64,000 nucleotides of DNA, from assembly GCA_020634515.1 (NCBI GenBank), contig JACKBL010000001.1, forward strand, positions 992,001 to 1,056,000, given 5' to 3'. The notes under the pieces were generated by a model that made no database searches, was not told where the DNA came from, and saw nothing but the letters and a program-made list of their open reading frames with translations. Made by a program: the position numbers and the translations under genes. Within the stretch, counting starts at the first letter, position 1, and the number at the start of each line of letters is the position of its first letter. The DNA comes from Ardenticatenales bacterium (GTDB taxonomy: Bacteria > Chloroflexota > Anaerolineae > Promineifilales > Promineifilaceae). Below, in pieces: positions 20,501-27,205 of the stretch.

Positions 20501-23500
20501 CGTCACGCCAAACACGGCCGGACTCTGTGGCAGCGTCAATGCGCCCACCGCGCCGCTGACAAGCAAATCCTCCTGGTACACATCCGCCTGCACGCGGTAC
20601 GTGCCGTTGGTGGCGGAGAGCGGGACCGTGAAGCTGAGAACCTCATCCTGGGTGATGCCCGCGGCCAGGGAAAGCGGCGTTTCCGCGCTGTAGAGCAAGC
20701 TGTTGTCCGGGGCGGTCACGCGCAGGCGCAGCTCAAAGTTGACGGCCAGATCGGCCAGATTGGTGACGCTGCCGGTGATGGTCACGTTTTGGCCGCGGGC
20801 ATACTGTGCCTGATCCGTGGTCACGGTGGCGCTGGCGACGGCCGTCGCTTTGCGCGTCTGGAACCAGGTCTGGTCCTTCTGCGCGCCGTTCTCATACAGG
20901 TAGGCGAAAAGACGGTCGTTGGTGCGCATGGGGAAGACGTGTACAAACTGGCTCTGGCTATTTGGCCCCACGTCCACGGTGCGCGAGAGGTCGCTGAAGT
21001 TGCCGTAAGTGGCGCGGTCGCCTGTTTCCCAGGTGTGGTGGGGCAGGCCGTAGCGCACTTGTAGGGTGCGGGTGATGTCGCTGTTGTTGTAGAGCGTGAA
21101 GGTGAACTCGCCGTTTGTGCCGGCAATAAACCGTTCCGTCGGCGCATTGACACTAAAAGCTACCTCTTTCAACGGTTGCGACAGCGGGCTGGGATTCTTC
21201 ACCACAAACCGCTCTCCCGGTTGCCGTGCCTGAATCACCGCCCCCTGGTCATCCAGCAGCGTATAATCCACGCGCCAGATGCCCAGTGGTGTGGTCGCCG
21301 TGCCCGTGTAGGTGAGCGTGGCGCTGGTGTTTGCGGCAATGCTGACCGCCTGCGTGGTTTCGCCGATCACGTCCTTGCCCGGCGCCAGCAGCGTCAGGCG
21401 CACCGCCGCCGCATCCACCGTGCCGGCGTTGCTGACCACGACAGGTAGGGAAATGGGATCGTTGGGATCGTACTCCGGCAACAGGGCGGGATCAACGGCC
21501 CACGCCAGCAGGTCGCGGTTGAGGATGTAGGCGTCGGAGGTGGTTTGCCAGTTGGTCAGGCCCCAGTCATCGTAGGCGGTGGTGGCAATCACTTTGCCCG
21601 CGCCATAGTCGTAGCGCACCATGGCCGGCTGCCCGTTTTTGGCGCGCCAGAGGAGGATGTCCGTGTCTGCCGGCAAATCGGTGAAGTACCCGTCTACATT
21701 TGAATCCAGAATGGCGTCGCTGAAGCCGGAAAGCACCTGATCGTAGTTGCGAATGTACAGCGAGGAAAGATTACAGGAGTTGTCCTGCGACCAGCCATAC
21801 CCATTCAGGCCGCCGCCGGGCAGCACCGAGTACTCGTCGCCCCGCTGCTGGTCAAACACGATGATCGTGCCGCCACGGTTGGCGTATTCTTCCAACCGGG
21901 CGCGGAAAAACGCGGAATTCTCCAGACCATAGAGGCCACCGGAGGGGATTACCAGCACGGGGTAATCGGCGACGATGTCCGGGGAGAAATCGGTGTCCAC
22001 CAGCGTATTCGGCTCCCGCAGGGCGTTGATGAAACCGGACGCATCGGGGGCAAACCCATTGAAGAGGACGGCCACGCGGGTTGGCTCTTCGTCCAGGGGC
22101 ACGGGGGCCAGGTTTTGCGGGCTGGCGGCGGAAAGGTTGTCGTCGGAATGGTCGCAGCCAGGGCCGTCAATGACGTTTACGCTGACGCTGACGGAATCTT
22201 TCACGTCCGTGACGATGCCGGACGCGGCGATCACTTTGACGGTTCCGCCAGTCGTGCCGGAAATGCGCAGCGTGACCGTGCCGCTGGCCCCGTTGTTGAC
22301 GGTGATGCTGTTCTGGCTGAGGCTGGCGGAGACGCCGCCGGGCTGCAATGTAAGCTGATAAGTGTCGTTGTTTTGCCCTTCGATGTTGTTATTGCGGTTG
22401 TTGATCGTCAGGGTGACGGTCTTTTGCTGTGGGCGGCAGCGGTCAATGGTCACGGAGGTGGGGGAGGCGGTCATATCCGGGCCGATGACCATTTCCCGAT
22501 TGTCGTTGTGGCCGTTGTAGTCGTGGGAGACCATGCGGATGGTTTGCGGGCCGGCATTATCGGCCAGCGCGCCCGTATTCCATTCGGCAAACAGCAAGTA
22601 GGGTGGATTTGCCCCGCGCGCGGCTGTCTGGTAGCCGTAGAAATCCGTCTCGTTGTCGGCGTTTGTAAAGGAGTTGAACTGGATGTTGCGGATTTCGGTG
22701 CCGTTGACGGAGAACTGCACGCGGTAGGGGGCGAGGCGGTTGCCGCCTTCCTGGTCACGGGTTTCGGCAATGATGTAGGTTGTGCCGGCAATGCCCGTGG
22801 CATTTGCGCTCAACAAACGATCGGAGCGCAGGTAAGAGTGGGGCACGACGGGGGTGGCCGCGTCATTCCAGGACACATAAGCCAGGGGATTGTAATAGGT
22901 GGCGTTGTCACGGGCGAGAACGTCGAAATGCAAATGGCACTGCGACGTACCGACTGTGTCCATGCTGCCAATGACCGAACCCTGGTTAACGTACGTGCCG
23001 CGCGGCAGTGTCGTACGGTTGTTCATGTGCAAATAGCTGCTTTTTAAGTCTTGGTGGTCCAGGGTGATGGCGCTGCCGCTGCCTACGGGCGCGGAAATGA
23101 CACCGCTGCGGGTTGCGCGTACGTCATCGCCACAGCCATCTGCGCCGCTGAGGTCAATGCCGCCGTGCAGGCGCGTTCCCAAATAGCCGCTGTGGTAATA
23201 GCCTTCGGCGAACGTGCCGGAAACGCGCACGGCCGCGTTGTCGAGCGGCCAGTGCCAGGCGTTGCCGTCGGCGGACCAGACGTTGGCAATCGTGAATGGG
23301 ACGGGATTGCTCCAGTTGCCTGGGGCGTCTGCCATTTTGGCCCGCGCGCGCCAGAACAGGGTTCCATTGATGGCCGCGGATTGCCAGTAAGTGACGTTGT
23401 TGTTGCCCGTGCGCTCGGCCACGTTGTTGTTGGTTGCCACGATGTTGTTGAAAGTGTTGTCCGTGGCGACCTGTATTTCGTAGGTGTAGCTGCCGTCCGG

Positions 23501-24022
23501 GTTGGGGGGGGTGTGCCCATCGTGTTGTACATTCTGGACATTGAAGTAGACCTGGTTGACGCGGATCTCTTCATTAGCCCGGGGATGCAGCAGTTGGGGC
23601 AAACGGCTAGGACCGACGGCAAAGACGTTGGAGCCGGCCGTGTTGCCGCTGCCATCGGTGACTTGCAGGTAGAAGCGGTGGCCGACGTCGTTGGCGCCGT
23701 TGAGGTTGAGGTTGTAGCGGTCAGGCCCCGTGCCGGCATCGTTGTCCTGCGATGGTTGATAATTCCCCGCCGCCTGGTCGGCGCTGCGATACCATTGATA
23801 CGTATAATTGGCCACGTTGCCATCAAAACCGGTCAAATTGGTAACCACCAACACGTCCGTTTCGATAGCCACATCACCGCCGCGGGCCGGCGCGATGCTG
23901 ACGGAAACCGGTTGTTGGGCAAACGTCGCGGAACGAGAAAGCCCGATTAACAAACCAAAAAAGGTGAGACACGCCAGCGTCGCCAGACGCCAGCGCCAGG
24001 AGAGAAGCGAAAACGAAGCCAT
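8537..24022 (-). CDS. Giant secreted multidomain protein, 5161 residues
   Basis: A very large exported protein. It has an N-terminal signal peptide (hydrophobic core about residues 14-30, cleavage near FAQQ) and a GAGGAG ribosome site 5 nt before the ATG. Domains in order, with approximate positions: Ig-like region 35-260; M23 (LytM-type) peptidase 270-390, with HGGID near 286 and HLHFD near 362 giving the zinc ligands; beta domains; a GATase-like region 650-845; CARDB/Ig-like modules 860-1525; nine ~190-residue tandem repeats 1529-3250; vWA domain 3265-3440 with MIDAS residues in DRSGSMG, GSTAIGD and LLSDG; more CARDB-like modules to about 4480; two PKD domains; a cadherin-like module near 4690-4778 (VAVDDTATT, VLDNDSDEDGD); a third PKD; and a C-terminal stretch (4865-5161) of short repeated VxLHxx/VxIKxx units resembling a beta-solenoid. 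I see no LPXTG or C-terminal membrane anchor. It is probably a cell-surface or sheath-associated adhesin with peptidoglycan-related or purely structural M23 function. Confidence 0.93.
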   Translation of the reverse strand: MASFSLLSWRWRLATLACLTFFGLLIGLSRSATFAQQPVSVSIAPARGGDVAIETDVLVVTNLTGFDGNVANYTYQWYRSADQAAGNYQPSQDNDAGTGPDRYNLNLNGANDVGHRFYLQVTDGSGNTAGSNVFAVGPSRLPQLLHPRANEEIRVNQVYFNVQNVQHDGHTPPNPDGSYTYEIQVATDNTFNNIVATNNNVAERTGNNNVTYWQSAAINGTLFWRARAKMADAPGNWSNPVPFTIANVWSADGNAWHWPLDNAAVRVSGTFAEGYYHSGYLGTRLHGGIDLSGADGCGDDVRATRSGVISAPVGSGSAITLDHQDLKSSYLHMNNRTTLPRGTYVNQGSVIGSMDTVGTSQCHLHFDVLARDNATYYNPLAYVSWNDAATPVVPHSYLRSDRLLSANATGIAGTTYIIAETRDQEGGNRLAPYRVQFSVNGTEIRNIQFNSFTNADNETDFYGYQTAARGANPPYLLFAEWNTGALADNAGPQTIRMVSHDYNGHNDNREMVIGPDMTASPTSVTIDRCRPQQKTVTLTINNRNNNIEGQNNDTYQLTLQPGGVSASLSQNSITVNNGASGTVTLRISGTTGGTVKVIAASGIVTDVKDSVSVSVNVIDGPGCDHSDDNLSAASPQNLAPVPLDEEPTRVAVLFNGFAPDASGFINALREPNTLVDTDFSPDIVADYPVLVIPSGGLYGLENSAFFRARLEEYANRGGTIIVFDQQRGDEYSVLPGGGLNGYGWSQDNSCNLSSLYIRNYDQVLSGFSDAILDSNVDGYFTDLPADTDILLWRAKNGQPAMVRYDYGAGKVIATTAYDDWGLTNWQTTSDAYILNRDLLAWAVDPALLPEYDPNDPISLPVVVSNAGTVDAAAVRLTLLAPGKDVIGETTQAVSIAANTSATLTYTGTATTPLGIWRVDYTLLDDQGAVIQARQPGERFVVKNPSPLSQPLKEVAFSVNAPTERFIAGTNGEFTFTLYNNSDITRTLQVRYGLPHHTWETGDRATYGNFSDLSRTVDVGPNSQSQFVHVFPMRTNDRLFAYLYENGAQKDQTWFQTRKATAVASATVTTDQAQYARGQNVTITGSVTNLADLAVNFELRLRVTAPDNSLLYSAETPLSLAAGITQDEVLSFTVPLSATNGTYRVQADVYQEDLLVSGAVGALTLPQSPAVFGVTLPAALPPTAADPLRVTVANPHAYLPLAGVLNGVVTDPAGITTTLPAQTYNLAAGDNVTIDYDLTGLPAQYGSYRFDFTAADQYSERAWTETRQVAIATNLAFDQASYKVRQTLGLTVTLGNSDFDLTPLLTLSIPDLGYTHVQTLPLATGQTAALTFALPLTPTLGPGYHAADLSVALADVVTDTNRFLVPPSRVTAFVPQTDFPAGAAIPIEFRNLGGVDAPVTATMNLVDQYDISVVTDTVTVTVLAGQISTVTLPIPAGAASGTYYLNVNGQNGATGAAVQQQAGIHVDGVSASLFVQTEQPAYFSTDAITTMAQILMNSGALTGEDLSLRICSDNSSNGTADTSLPEPSYESQVVPIDWIDIAAGGAVVAPSNDTYTLVDIGFPFTFYDNTYTQMYVSSNGFISFGAGYTNYANGPIPSLATPNNAIYALWDDLYPIGGDYGSVFVQQIDATRTVVQWQEVSHCCNTSSPETFQIILDGSDNSITLQYLDVTLTNSATVGVEDITGSLGVQIAYNEAGVIDDNVAFKLNPGQTVVDQIMYDATNVPLNWVDIAGDGMVVSVSNNTSTLVNIGFPFTFYGNTYSQMYVNSDGYIMFGSSYNTGSNGPIPSVSNPNNAIYALWDDLYPIGGDYGNVYVQQISPTLTVVQWERVMHCCNTGSPETFQVLLDGSDNSITLQYLDVSYTGSATVGVENANGYYGIQVVYNQDGVITDGTAIHFAPQQESIPDVNYNNTAVPLNWVDIAAEGTVVSVANDTSTLVDIGFPFEFYGNSYTQMYVNSNGYITFGSSYNYSSNGPIPSVSYPNNAIYALWDDLYPIGGDYGVVYVQQISPTLTIVQWERVAHCCDPSFPETFQVLLDGSDHSITLQYLDVSYTSSATVGVENATGYYGIQVAYNQDGIITDGTAIHFAPQEQVIEDAVYDSTPVAMDWVDIAAGGTVVAADNDTYSLVDIGFPFEFFGNTYTEMYVDSNGYITFDPPYYSNPYNEPLPNPNFPNNAIYALWDDLYPVGGDAGTIFTQQISPTRMIVQWEGVTHCCNAGTPETFQIILDGSDNTVTLQYLEVTAPDFAVVGVENNTGSLAIQHNITQTGVITNGLALQFQPVPQLVEQFNYDSADVTMNWQDISATGAIVAEGDDTYTLFNIGFPFEFYGNTYTDLYVGSNGYVSFGNGYYEYYNEPIPSPYEPNNAIYGLWTDLYPVGGDYGNVYAEQVDATHTIIQWQESAHCCGLGEPETFQIILDGSDNSITLQYLQLTLPQYATVGVENASGTVATQLADGGFGGGGGAAAPLMLTAVITDGAAYKLMPVTQTVTVTSYLLSSVPISWTDVAPPDGTHVVAMGYNNTTPVDLGFPFKFYGNTYDQMYVASNGFVSFGAGYTNSGNGTIPYTGTPNNAIYGLWDYLYPIGGTYGAIYTRQISPTVYVVQYDGVVHCCNDSQPETFQIVLDGSDDSITLQYQDVTYVNSATVGVENDTGTKATQLSYNQSGIIVDGAAFKLAPVTQYITIPSYIQSSPPLAWTEIAPPDDTNVVSVGTNTYTQVDLGFPFDFYGNSYDQMYVASNGFVSFGAGYTNSGNGAIPSTGTPNNAIYGLWDYLYPIGGAYGVIYTRQISPTMYVVQYDGVTHCCSSTQPETFQIVLDGTDNSILLQYQDVTYVNSATVGVENNTGTKATQLSYNQSGIIVDGAAFKLAPVTQYITIPSYIQSSMPITWQEIAPSDDTQVVAVSNDTYSQVNLGFPFDFYGNTYNQMYVGSNGFVSFGTGYTNYANGVIPNLSTPNNAIYGLWDDLYPIGGLYGAVYTRQISPTLYVVQWEKVTHCCSTSSPETFQILLDGADNSITLQYEDVTATSSATVGVENEIGNYGTQLVYNQAGVIVDGLAYRLTPFTQAITVPTYLTATVPITWQDVAPPAGTNVVALADNTFTQVDLGFPFELYGTPYTQMYVGSNGFVSFGNGFTHNANGALPNPNTPNNAIYGLWDDLYPIGGNYGQIYTRQISPTLYVVQWEKVTHCCSTASPETFQILLDGADNTFTLQYEDVTATNSATVGVENINGTKATQTVYNQAGVIVDGLALHYTPIIEEPPPPQICDPQQVQPLNVMLVIDRSGSMGGQPIIDAKAAAITFVDLMNLDIDQVGLASFATTASLNYPLTQDGDAVKAAINALVASGSTAIGDGLAVGQAELAANADPSVAPVMILLSDGYNNAGQDPINAANNAKAAGTHIVTIGLGSGVDTALMQAIASSPQDFYYAPSSADLPEIFASIAGGFCRQPLPYADGCGFVLWEETVPVTTTNTLDVTRLAGPLNVSGRLKLDGRVFAETGQLLDQDQYPFYLYDATTALTLDTDQDIYRPGDTIQMSGNVTNTSALVEDMVLRLYHDSDLLLSQALSLSPGQGYAYQVVLTATAPLSSTNFNLAATANGRAVFKTVTVAEPQVVAQLAAPAVAGRAPFSATLTLTNTGVVPAYVTAAIANVTNSSTFALTPGQVARLEGSLSITQDTLISAPLTGDRNDTLTTTVLFGEAATIAVTPQSVYPVGQVNVPYQLTNTGILPTAFDATFTLQNSDGADVAILVIPTDLPVGESQAGLLPFGYLPADTYTIQFAMPFDNGVVDFLVVTQREAHLDAVAGLAAAATVPVTATVSNTGLETFDGQVTLQTDFFAASAPVVGLASGGSVDLPLPVDVSAAQAGDYPAHLRLLDQAGNEVDQADVTLTVTGPDLVLTSLPTNLTLPVSTTVTMTFGVANQGAAAGQGTMSFVFSDYVDEVQQFWLAGDQEGTVNFTFFVPPDIEAKVYPAPYTFNDEPGVLLLTVEGIDIGVTPSLDKVGYYEGETAQLTLHVSELADRATIPLYALVRFNDYSERQSFALPALGSTNLTFSVPVSFLGDEKVFYGIYAEASDASIHLNTIYLPQLYPDVSIFTDKQVYEPGETVMATVVTTATGQLDVTAPGFAGIIPLPGHDTTFTFTLPLEIVRGTYSIDSIPQDCNCLHENETLRTPFDVAAAEVRVVDASLDTPTCEDGAANRLHLTIASDEAVTGLLRVWLEQPDGTKSQLAEETISLEAQPANMITVPFTPVSDQSGVHRISYELLHLAADDLYYAVGAEACDAGQAILVGVVTDKAVYDAGESVLATVTLYALQPGAGELTLSVDGAFAAAQTVDLAGGFQTVTFDLGSGFAAGDHDVQALLAQAGLRSAATTDFVYGVNLPDLVMSPPFVLSSGTLERTAELFVVNAGISAAPATTIDLYLGDPDNGGQLVGTATVPTLAAGQSHTARLTYSVAGVTDPTYTLYDRVDPTNAIPERREDNNQAQTESRMPPTVEAGPDQTIHESETVSLSGAFYTGPDPLDSYSATLFWEYQDEVITPTMPTVVISGTQALMYGSYTYASDNPYPVVVAVCDPTGVCAQDSFLVTVLNLPPVVEAGPNQTADAGDNVGLAPATFTDAGIYDVHAATIDWGDGTVEAGEVNDLDGVGSGSVGGTHIYISGATYTVTVSVCDESGDCGSDFFLVAITGNIGNSDPVAVDDTATTTESVPVNVAVLDNDSDEDGDELMVIDVTTPAHGIATINPDKTIRYTPDADFVGSDSFDYTISDGQGGFATATVTVTVTNVPPTVDVGPDVIIFEGQWLQVTGSFTDPGQNQWTATVDYGLGDGEEPLPLDEDKHFDLARQYLSLGTYTVTVTVADNHGGVGSDSLQVTVLHGFAQFCVYAGIEHGVHVYEDTVIDCNVGSAEKVEIKQRAVINGYIFSFNDKVDLAQDTEVNGDITAAGKVTLHDRGVVNGSVRSGDDIDLKKDSLITGDATASEEVKLANGAAVHGVITEDAPPPVMPPLTLVQVVVNAGTTDITIPKNATQTLPPGAYHKLKVEEGATLIFLDGQYAFETIEVAKHVTLHFDLSGGSHTIVVDVEKDIDLQEYTEMTTSGQASDILFRIPEGHVHLHQNSVYLGTFLALDGHIELHEDSLLTGALFGDEVDIKQRTHVIGAPALDLLIEWFLP
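14270..19440 (-). repeat. Nine tandem ~570-bp coding repeats (~190 aa each)
   Basis: Each unit reads, with small changes, W-x-DIA ... DIGFPF-x-FYGN-x-Y ... MYV-x-SNG ... NNAIY-x-LW ... DLYPIGG ... HCC ... PETFQ-x-x-LDG ... TVGVEN. The HCC codons lie near 19092, 18523, 17955, 17390, 16811, 16195, 15618, 15046 and 14467 (N- to C-terminal order), which is 565-616 bp apart. Units 1-4 share YALWDDLYP and units 6-9 share YGLWD; unit 5 is intermediate and carries a Gly-rich insertion near 16650. The fold is probably a beta-sandwich. The array suggests expansion by unequal recombination. Confidence 0.92.
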
Positions 24023-24702
24023 GTGATACTCCTCGCACGCGGCATAATAAAAAATCTACGGCTGCTTGGAAACCGCAACCGGCCAATTTCGTCAAGAAAA
24101 TGAAGGCTTTAGGATGTGGTGGGGCGTTGTCACTCTCAGCGGCGCGAAGAATCCCTATTTCCCGGATGCGTCACGTCGTTCAGTAGGACAAATCGTGAAC
24201 CCCTTGAGATACCATAGAGCCGGAAAAGGCCGCGGTCCGAAGCAAATACGCTTGTTGAATAATCAGCGATCTTGTTCGATTGAGGAGGAAGTTCCCCCTG
24301 ACCGAACCCCCGAAAAGATGAGAATGGATTGTCCACAGTAACGGCTAAGCCAGATTGGCCCCGTTTTCTCTGGTGAAATTGGTCCAATCTGGTACTGTCC
24401 ACGATCTTCGGCTTCTGGCGAAGTGCTGTTATTCTCAACGGCGCGAAGATTCCTGATACCAGCAGGACGCTCCACTTTGTTCCGCATGAAAGGGTTTTAA
24501 CCCCGCGAGATACCCAAAAACCGCGACTACTCGAAATAGAAGGCACAATGCCACATAGTAGGACTATATGCTAGAACGTGACAAATGGCAGTATAAATGA
24601 AACCGGACAAAATACAAGAATTTTCCGCGGCAATTCTCAATTTGGAATCAATATGATACACGGGTGAAACAGCGCGAATTCCCCTGGCGCACGGCGTGGA
24701 AT
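24023..24702. other. Intergenic region upstream of the giant gene
   Basis: About 680 bp without a credible gene. It contains an internal duplication: 24135-24158 matches 24435-24458 (CTCARCGGCGCGAAGA), and 24195-24235 resembles 24491-24525. An AGATTGG-type inverted repeat lies at 24352-24390. The promoter of the giant gene must lie in the part nearest 24022; a TATTAT box sits about 25 nt before its ATG, but I found no convincing -35. Confidence 0.6.
24352..24390 (-). repeat. AGATTGG/CCAATCT inverted repeat, copy 1
   Basis: Outer arms AGATTGG and CCAATCT flank a core reading TTTTCTCTGGTGAAA, the reverse complement of the core in the copy at 43843-43881. The left arm has drifted (GGCCCC in place of GGACCAA). 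Other members are at 45311 (half) and 50675. Confidence 0.7.
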
Positions 24703-25470
24703 CTACGGTTGACGAGGGCGTCCATTTGGCTGCAAGCGTCGGCTTTCGCGCCAGGCGGCCCAGGCGAAGCGCGGCAGGGCCAACATGCGTCGCCAGCGCC
24801 ACGGCTCGCGCAGCAGGCGGTGCAGCCACTCTAGCCCCAGTTGTTGTATCCAATGGGGAGCGCGTACGGCTCGCCCGGTGATGAAATCCAGCGCCCCGCC
24901 CACGCCTAGCGCCAGGCGTACGGTTGCCAATGTATCCCGGTTGCGGGCGATCCATTTGTCCTGGTTAGGCGCGCCGTAGGCGACGAAGAGGACGTCGGCC
25001 TGGCTATCGTTGATGCGGCGGACGATGGCTTCGTTTTCGTGGAGATGGGGGCTGCCGGGGAAAGTGCCGGCAATTTCCAATCCCGCATACCGTTTCCGCA
25101 GAATCTCGCCCGCCTCCGCCGCCACGCCCGGAGCCGCCCCCAATAGGAATAGTCGCCAACCATGCGTCGCGCACGCAGCCGCCAGATGATACACCAATTC
25201 CGACCCGGCCACCCGCTGTGGTAGCGGCCGGCCGTACCAGCGAGAAGCCCACACCAGGCCAATCCCATCCGCCACGCACAGATCTGCTTGTTGCAAAACG
25301 GCGCGAAAAGCGTCATCCCGCTGCGCCGTCATCACAAATTCAGGATTGGCCGTTGCCAGTTGGTGCAGTCGCGGCTCGGCCATGAAGGCTTCCACGCGCG
25401 CCAGGGTTTCCGCCACGGTCAGGTGGTGAATGGGGATGTCCAGAATGCGTGTGGTGGTTAATGCCGGCAT
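24703..25470 (-). CDS. WecB/TagA/CpsF family glycosyltransferase (GT26)
   Basis: A 255-residue protein with the family motifs in order: ATANPEFV near residue 40 (the T-x-N-PE block), ADGIGLVWA near 67-75, LLGAAPGVA near 108, and YGAPNQDKW near 164-172. GT26 enzymes transfer an N-acetyl-aminosugar such as ManNAc to a lipid-linked sugar during wall or capsule polymer synthesis, at the inner membrane face. The start codon lies inside a TGCCGGCA copy (ATGCCGGCA), only 10 bp after the preceding GT4 gene. It is the last gene of a seven-gene minus-strand run. Confidence 0.92.
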   Translation of the reverse strand: MPALTTTRILDIPIHHLTVAETLARVEAFMAEPRLHQLATANPEFVMTAQRDDAFRAVLQQADLCVADGIGLVWASRWYGRPLPQRVAGSELVYHLAAACATHGWRLFLLGAAPGVAAEAGEILRKRYAGLEIAGTFPGSPHLHENEAIVRRINDSQADVLFVAYGAPNQDKWIARNRDTLATVRLALGVGGALDFITGRAVRAPHWIQQLGLEWLHRLLREPWRWRRMLALPRFAWAAWRESRRLQPNGRPRQP

Positions 25471-25480
25471 TGTTCCCCCA

Positions 25481-26611
25481 TCACGCTGCCTTACTCCCTA
25501 TCGCCGCCTGTTGCAGCGTTTCCAAAACCTGGGTGGCGGCTCGTTCCCAGGTGAAGTGGGCGGCATTGGCCTCTCCGGCGGCGATCAACCGTCGGCGCAA
25601 ATCCTCGTCTATGATCAGGCGCATGATACCGTCGGCGATTTCGCCTGCTCGCTCGGCGCGAACCTGCAACGCGCCCGCTCCGGCCACTTCCGGCATGGAG
25701 CTGTTGGCGGCGGTGAGCACGGGCACGCCGCATACCTGCCCTTCCAGCACGGGGAAGCCGAACCCTTCGTATAGTGATGGGTAGAGGAGGGCGGTGGCTC
25801 CGGAAATCAAGGCGGCCTTGTCCGCGTCAGGGATGTAGCCTGTCAATAGAATACGCCCGGTTATTTCTGCCGGCATCGCCGCGATCTGTGTCAAAATCGG
25901 CTGCGTCAACCACCCCGGCTTTCCGGCGAGAACGAGTTGGTGCGTTTGTGCCGGCAACTGCGCGAACGCCTGCACCAGCCGCGCCAGATTCTTGCGCGGT
26001 TGCAGCGTGCCCAGATAAAGCAAATAAGGGGGCGTAATCCCGTAGCGCGCCTGCACCGTCGCCAGCGTCGTCGTGTCAGTCACCCGTGCCAATCCCGGAT
26101 CGCGCCCCGGATAGACGACGCGCACTTTACTGGCATCGACGCCATAAAAACGCACGAGGTCGGTCTTTGTTGCTTCCGAATCGGCGATGACCAACCGGCC
26201 GCGGTGGGCATTGTGCCGCGTACTCCAGCGCAAATAGGCAAGCTGCCACCGCGGATGCGCCCGCGGAAAATAGTGATAGCCCAGATCGTGGACCGTCGCC
26301 ACGCTGGGGCCTCGGTACGCCAGCGGAATAACGTGCGCGGGCGTGAAGAACACGTCTGGGGGATGATGGCGTAATTCGCGCCCCAGGCGCAGATGCGTCC
26401 ACAGGCGGCGCAGCGGAATATGAACCGGAACCACACCGGTTTGTGCCGGGAATAATCCGGGTGGAGGAGACTGATTGAAATACAACCGGATTTCGTGTCC
26501 GGCGGTCAGCGCCAGGGGAATGACGGCCTGGAGCAGAAAGCGGGCGTACGCTTCCGTGCCGGTGCGTTGTGTCGGAGTAGCGCGGCTGGCGTCAATGCCA
26601 ATGATCATCAC
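25481..26611 (-). CDS. GT4 family glycosyltransferase
   Basis: A 376-residue GT-B transferase. The N-terminal domain starts MMIIGIDASRATPTQRTGTEAY, with the acceptor-side Gly-Thr loop. The C-terminal domain has LGTLQPRKNLARLV near residue 200 and PSLYEGFGFPVLE near 280 (the EX7E nucleotide-sugar site). It resembles mannosyltransferases of exopolysaccharide clusters. It sits 27 bp after the SH3 membrane protein and 10 bp before the WecB-like gene, so the three are probably cotranscribed. TGCCGGCA copies at 25868 and 25949 lie within the gene. Confidence 0.92.
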   Translation of the reverse strand: MMIIGIDASRATPTQRTGTEAYARFLLQAVIPLALTAGHEIRLYFNQSPPPGLFPAQTGVVPVHIPLRRLWTHLRLGRELRHHPPDVFFTPAHVIPLAYRGPSVATVHDLGYHYFPRAHPRWQLAYLRWSTRHNAHRGRLVIADSEATKTDLVRFYGVDASKVRVVYPGRDPGLARVTDTTTLATVQARYGITPPYLLYLGTLQPRKNLARLVQAFAQLPAQTHQLVLAGKPGWLTQPILTQIAAMPAEITGRILLTGYIPDADKAALISGATALLYPSLYEGFGFPVLEGQVCGVPVLTAANSSMPEVAGAGALQVRAERAGEIADGIMRLIIDEDLRRRLIAAGEANAAHFTWERAATQVLETLQQAAIGSKAA

Positions 26612-26638
26612 AACACGTATGGCCCCATACCGCCGCCA

Positions 26639-27205
26639 TCAGCGGTCGCGGGCGATCAAGAAATCTTCGGCCACCCATCCTTCCGTGCCCACGACCGTCC
26701 GCACCTTCAGCCAGGTGAACCCATTGGCTTGCTGTGGCGGTTCGTCCAGCAGGGTGACGATGTCGCCATCGGGCAAAATCTCCAGTTCCACACCTCCGGG
26801 CGTTTCGCGCAAATAGGCACCGCTGCCGCCTGTTCCCTCAATCACGCCCCGGCGTAAAATAGGTGTTGGCGTGATGGTCGGGATAGAAAGATCGATGGTT
26901 GCGGTTGGTTGCGCCGTCGGGGGGAAAATCGCCACGGTGGGCGTGATAGTGGGCGCGTTTTCGCGCACTTCGCCCGCTTGAATGGCCTGTTCTACGATAA
27001 GCTGTTGCCGGTTGTAGATCAGCAGGCCAATGGCGCCGAGAAAGAAGAAAACACTGGCGAGCAGCGTAAAGCCTGCCCGTCGCAGCAACGCCTCCCGTTC
27101 CAGGGTGTAGAAGCGCGCGCCGCCGCGGCGAATGCCGCTAAAGGCGCTCAGGGCCACAATCAGACCGATAAAGGTGAGGAGGAGGGGCAGGATCAGGTCG
27201 GTCAT
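26639..27205 (-). CDS. Two-helix membrane protein with C-terminal SH3b domain
   Basis: A 188-residue protein: one membrane helix at residues 3-22, a basic cytoplasmic loop, a second helix at about 44-64, a Thr/Pro-rich linker (about 85-115), then a bacterial SH3-like domain of about 65 residues ending VVGTEGWVAEDFL, the usual SH3b closing strand. Such domains bind peptidoglycan or peptides outside the cell. Its ATG overlaps the tsaC stop as ATGA. It may tether or sense the wall polymer made by the adjacent transferases, but this is inference. Confidence 0.75.
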   Translation of the reverse strand: MTDLILPLLLTFIGLIVALSAFSGIRRGGARFYTLEREALLRRAGFTLLASVFFFLGAIGLLIYNRQQLIVEQAIQAGEVRENAPTITPTVAIFPPTAQPTATIDLSIPTITPTPILRRGVIEGTGGSGAYLRETPGGVELEILPDGDIVTLLDEPPQQANGFTWLKVRTVVGTEGWVAEDFLIARDR

